Positions 61,005 through 64,000 of a DNA stretch of 64,000 nt are shown here, piece after piece. Origin of the DNA: UBA2266 sp964406945 (GTDB lineage Bacteria; Planctomycetota; Phycisphaerae; Sedimentisphaerales; Anaerobacaceae); NCBI GenBank assembly GCA_964406945.1, contig CAYOTO010000004.1:62001-126000 (forward strand). Direction: 5' to 3'. Position 1 is the first letter of the stretch. Every line of letters begins with the position of its first letter. Position numbers and translations under genes: made by a program. The notes beneath the pieces are model-generated. The model saw only the letters and a program-made list of their open reading frames with translations. It made no database searches and had not been told where the DNA came from.

Positions 61005-63068
61005 CTACTTGGGCTCCTCAATGCCACCAATGTCATATATGTCCATTGTCCGTTTTTCTTCGAGATTGACCCTGTAGACCTGGCTGCTGTTGGGGTCAAT
61101 AGCCAACACATACTTTCGAATGCCCTTGAGTCCTTCGGTCAGGGCCCGGAATCTCTGCTCTCGCATGTAAATGTCTTCGGCCGCATGGTAAGCCTTGAGC
61201 TGGCTCTGGAACCGCTCGCCAATGGCTTTTGCCAGAGTCGCTTTGCTGTAGGCATCGCCCTGGGCCTGCTTCAGTGTGGCGAATATCTCGCCTTTGGCCT
61301 GGCCGAAGGCATTGTCTATTTCCCCGGCGAGCCGGTCGGCTTCAGTCTTATCACCGGAATTTCTGGCCTCTTCGTACTTGGCGGCCAATTCGTACAGTTC
61401 GTCGGCCTCTTCGACCGAACCTACGAGCGTGGCGAGCCGCAGGTTTCGTTCGGCGTGGGCATTCAGTATTCGCGCCTGGCTTTCCTGAACCGCGCCTATG
61501 ACCTCCTGGTAGTTGGCTGCAACCTCGACCGGCGGATGAATGCCCTGCAGACCCAGGAACACCACCTCGATACCGAGTTGCCGTGCATCCGCCGCGGCCT
61601 GAATATTGTCGGTCAGGACCTGTTTGGCTTTGTCTCTGCCGGCTCCAAACAGGTTCTCGCTGTCGGTTACGCCTTCTTCGGCGACTTCCACCGTTGCACT
61701 GGCGGCGAATTTGGCAAGCTCGTGATAGCAGATGGCTTCGAGCAGTTCTTGGGCATCCCGGTGCTTGTAGAGGTAATCGGCCAGGTTCTTGATCTTGTAC
61801 TGAATGGGGATATTTGCATTGATAAGATTGACCGGAACCGCGCCGTCGTCTGTATTTTCGCGGCTCGAGTCGACCGCGACGACAAGGCTGAATTCCTCCT
61901 CGTAGTGCTCCTTGCCCCAGAGCAGTTCTGTTTCTCTGATAATCTCACCCGTAGCCGGATCGGTCCTGGGAACGAAGCCTACGAAAATCTCCTGAATCTT
62001 CTCGGTCGATTGTGTGTATACCCTGCCGAAGGGCCACGGCCACTTGAAAGACAGGCCCGGTCCGACCAGTCGAACCTCGCCCTGCGCATCTCTGGCTTTG
62101 CCGAAACGTTCGATTACCGCCTGTTCATCCGGTCCGACGACCACGACGCAGCTCATCAGATACAGACTGACCGCCCCGAAGAGGGCGAGCGGCAGAATCG
62201 CCTTCTCAAGCAGTCGATAGAACCATGTCTGGGAGACCTTGAAGCCGAACTGATAGTCGATAGCGCTGGCGAGGCTGTGGAAAATCCCGCCCGGCTCGTT
62301 AACCAGTCCCAGGAGTCGGCTGTCGAATCCGGCCCTGCTGTACTGGCCTTTCAGCCGGGGGCGATAAATATCCAGGATTACATTCGCGGCGTTCTCGACG
62401 CCGAGGATGATCAGGAGAACAGGCGCGATGTAGTTGGCGATTCTGAGCACGGAATATACCTGGAACTGCGCCAAAGCCAGCGCAATTGCATGTATAAAGC
62501 TCAGCACGGCGGCGATCAGAAGCACGCTTCCGCCAGCCCGCAGGGGTTTCCACTGCGTCTGGGCGGACATACCCGTTGCATACCTGCTTATTAGAAAGCT
62601 CATAAAGGCGATTGCGGTCATGGTTACCGCCGCCATCAGGAACGGCGAATTGTCGCTGAACTCGCCCGCGTACCGAAGCCCCCGGAAAAGTACGATTCCC
62701 ACCACAATCTCATAGATCGCGATAGCCCCGGAGAATATCGGCAGGAACCATTTTTCGAGTATTTCGAGCCTTTTCTGAGCTACTGCGAATACCGCGGCCT
62801 GCTCGTTCTCGGCCTCGAACAAATCTGTCTTATCGGCCACTCCGAGCCGACCCATGTCGAGTTTCTCCTGCTCGGCAAGGGCGCGCTGGTGGAACTGAAT
62901 TGCAAGTACAAACCAAATCAGCACCGCCGCCAGAGCTATCCACGCGACACCGCTGACGGCTGCAAAGCCGCTCCATCGGCCGACGAAGAACGCGATCAAG
63001 AAGAAAACTACGCTGAGGCCCAGGGACACCCAGGCAACATTTTCAGAGCGTTTGGAAGATACCGTCAT
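61005..63068 (-). CDS. Large multi-pass SPFH membrane protein, third of the cluster
   Basis: A 687-aa protein with no standard name. It has about six or seven membrane segments in the first 310 residues (LGLSVVFFLIAFFVGRW, VAWIALAAVLIWFVLAI, FLPIFSGAIAIYEIVVGIV and others to AILPLALFGAVSLYLMSC), then an SPFH domain starting at VVVVGPDEQAVIERFGKARD (about 320) with FKWPWPFGRVYTQSTEKIQE, and a helical tail (DAYSKATLAKAIGERFQSQL). HflK usually has one membrane anchor. It is the first gene of the operon with hflC and hflK. I know of no characterised example. Confidence 0.8.
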   Translation of the reverse strand: MTVSSKRSENVAWVSLGLSVVFFLIAFFVGRWSGFAAVSGVAWIALAAVLIWFVLAIQFHQRALAEQEKLDMGRLGVADKTDLFEAENEQAAVFAVAQKRLEILEKWFLPIFSGAIAIYEIVVGIVLFRGLRYAGEFSDNSPFLMAAVTMTAIAFMSFLISRYATGMSAQTQWKPLRAGGSVLLIAAVLSFIHAIALALAQFQVYSVLRIANYIAPVLLIILGVENAANVILDIYRPRLKGQYSRAGFDSRLLGLVNEPGGIFHSLASAIDYQFGFKVSQTWFYRLLEKAILPLALFGAVSLYLMSCVVVVGPDEQAVIERFGKARDAQGEVRLVGPGLSFKWPWPFGRVYTQSTEKIQEIFVGFVPRTDPATGEIIRETELLWGKEHYEEEFSLVVAVDSSRENTDDGAVPVNLINANIPIQYKIKNLADYLYKHRDAQELLEAICYHELAKFAASATVEVAEEGVTDSENLFGAGRDKAKQVLTDNIQAAADARQLGIEVVFLGLQGIHPPVEVAANYQEVIGAVQESQARILNAHAERNLRLATLVGSVEEADELYELAAKYEEARNSGDKTEADRLAGEIDNAFGQAKGEIFATLKQAQGDAYSKATLAKAIGERFQSQLKAYHAAEDIYMREQRFRALTEGLKGIRKYVLAIDPNSSQVYRVNLEEKRTMDIYDIGGIEEPK

Positions 63069-63261
63069 TTCTTATCCCGGTCCAGTGATTGAACAAAAGG
63101 CGACAACAGCAGTATTGTGTTTAAAAATGTTTACAAGTCAAGGGTCAGGTAATATAACAACATGCGTCACATTCGCATAGAATATAACGCAGTTTTTTTG
63201 AGCCGTGGCGTTGTTATTGACCAACACCAGTCATGGCGCAGCTGCTTGAACCGGGTGGGTA

Positions 63262-64000
63262 ATGCTGAATAAAATATTGACAATTGCAAAGAATACCTTC
63301 GTCGAAACCCTTAGGCAGCCGATTTACGCCACTATTATCATCGCAGCACTCATTCTGCTCATCCTGAGTCCATCGCTGAGCATGTACACGATGGACGACG
63401 ATGACAAGCTTCTGCGAGAATTAGCCCTGTCTACGCTGTTTCTCGCGTCCTTGTTCGCGGCAATTTTCGCCGCATCGGGGGCCGTTACCGAAGAAATAGA
63501 GAACAAAACGATCACCACGGTGCTCAGCAAGCCGGTCCAACGTCCGATATTCATAATAGCCAAGTTTCTCGGTGTCGCAGGAGCGGTCGCACTGGCCCAT
63601 TTTATCTGCAGTGTTGCTCTGTTAATGGCCATAAGGCACGGCGTTATGGAAACAGCCAGCCATGAACTCGACTGGACGGTTATTACCGTCGGCTGCGTGG
63701 GCATCGGAGGAGCGTTTCTGCTGGCTGCGTTCTTCAATTATGTCTATGATTGGGCCTTCTACTCCACATGCACCGTTCTGCTGGCCATTTTCGCCTTCTT
63801 CGGCATTGTATTCCTTGCCCTGATAGACAAGAACTGGCAGTTTAATCCGGCGGATAACCACATTAATACAGTGGATATCTACGGAGCGCTGCTTTTGTTT
63901 TTCGCCGCGATTGTTATAGCAGCCATAGCCGTGGCGCTTTCGGCGCGTTTTAACATCGTAGTCACACTTTCGGCGTGTATCGGAGTGTTCCTTCTGGGGC
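63262..64000 (+). CDS. ABC-2 type permease, N-terminal part (cut by window end)
   Basis: ATG 63262 opens a frame that runs to the window end (246 codons). It reads LNKILTIAKNTFVETLRQPI, a typical start of ABC-2 type permeases, then hydrophobic segments (YATIIIAALILLILSPSLSM, LFLASLFAAIFAASGA, KFLGVAGAVALAHFICSVAL and several more), and the intervening VTEEIENKTITTVLSKPVQR, the coupling-helix region that contacts the ATPase. It is divergent from the SPFH operon. It resembles the permease at 53919 in layout but is not a close copy. Confidence 0.85.
   Translation, partial: MLNKILTIAKNTFVETLRQPIYATIIIAALILLILSPSLSMYTMDDDDKLLRELALSTLFLASLFAAIFAASGAVTEEIENKTITTVLSKPVQRPIFIIAKFLGVAGAVALAHFICSVALLMAIRHGVMETASHELDWTVITVGCVGIGGAFLLAAFFNYVYDWAFYSTCTVLLAIFAFFGIVFLALIDKNWQFNPADNHINTVDIYGALLLFFAAIVIAAIAVALSARFNIVVTLSACIGVFLLG

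Noticed and set aside
61185..62594. Long plus-strand frame opposite the third SPFH gene
   Set aside because: The minus strand has membrane helices and an SPFH domain; the antisense frame has no motif.
1..64000. tRNA, rRNA, CRISPR arrays, IS or phage genes
   Set aside because: No T-loop pattern, short repeat series, transposase or phage motif was seen while reading both strands; a structure-based scan was not possible.

Overview
The window looks like a chromosome segment of a planctomycete, most plausibly a Phycisphaerae/Sedimentisphaerales-type bacterium. Pointers are a Tat-exported sulfatase, an exported PQQ-propeller protein with a methyltransferase-like N-terminus, a DUF1080 lipoprotein, a decayed planctomycete-style parallel beta-helix gene, a V-type ATPase, and the COG1900/NIL-ferredoxin/COG2122 sulfide-assimilation trio otherwise best known from anaerobes and methanogens. 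The lineage is inferred from gene content only. Housekeeping genes are interleaved with secreted polysaccharide-degrading enzymes, and no phage, IS, CRISPR or tRNA gene was seen.

Layout. 1-2090 (+): end of a V-ATPase operon (subunits B, D) with a UspA-like protein and a PTS IIA protein, then a Tat sulfatase. 3602-7069 (-): sulfide-to-homocysteine operon plus glycerate kinase. 7226-14772 (-): a large exported glycoside-hydrolase-like protein, an ABC-F ATPase and the methyltransferase/PQQ-propeller protein. 14953-19914: DapB-like oxidoreductase, AGCS symporter, Fe-alcohol dehydrogenase, metallophosphoesterase. 20066-23802: TPR lipoprotein, beta-helix pseudogene, P-loop ATPase, DUF1080 lipoprotein, unknown small protein. 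23865-28285 (-): esterase-KDG kinase operon with palindromic operator candidates, and a DAHP synthase-chorismate mutase fusion. 28386-29399: AT-rich, nearly gene-free stretch with a possible micro-ORF and a terminator. 29400-34192: PAS-GAF histidine kinase, radical SAM protein, Tat-leader remnant, SMP-30 protein. 34331-40091 (+): aspartate-family pathway (homoserine dehydrogenase, apgM-like proposed homoserine kinase, aspartate kinase), a nuclease, and a pyruvate kinase without its C-domain. 40119-48243 (-): NtrC/NtrB-type pair, pnp, rpsO, ruvX, mannose-1-P guanylyltransferase, pgi. 48474-52049 (-): GH10 xylanase and UvrD/PcrA helicase. 52085-63068 (-): unknown 605-aa protein with an ABC permease/ATPase, P-type metal ATPase, HflK, HflC and a third large SPFH membrane protein. 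63262-end (+): start of an ABC-2 permease.

How the genes fit together. Aspartate kinase and homoserine dehydrogenase make aspartate semialdehyde and homoserine; the COG1900 module would use aspartate semialdehyde and sulfide to make homocysteine. The xylanase, esterase, glucuronidase-like protein and KDG kinase suggest glucuronoxylan or pectin-type polysaccharide use. Many promoters were read by eye as -35/-10 pairs with 16-18 bp spacers; they are consistent with each other but not experimentally supported.
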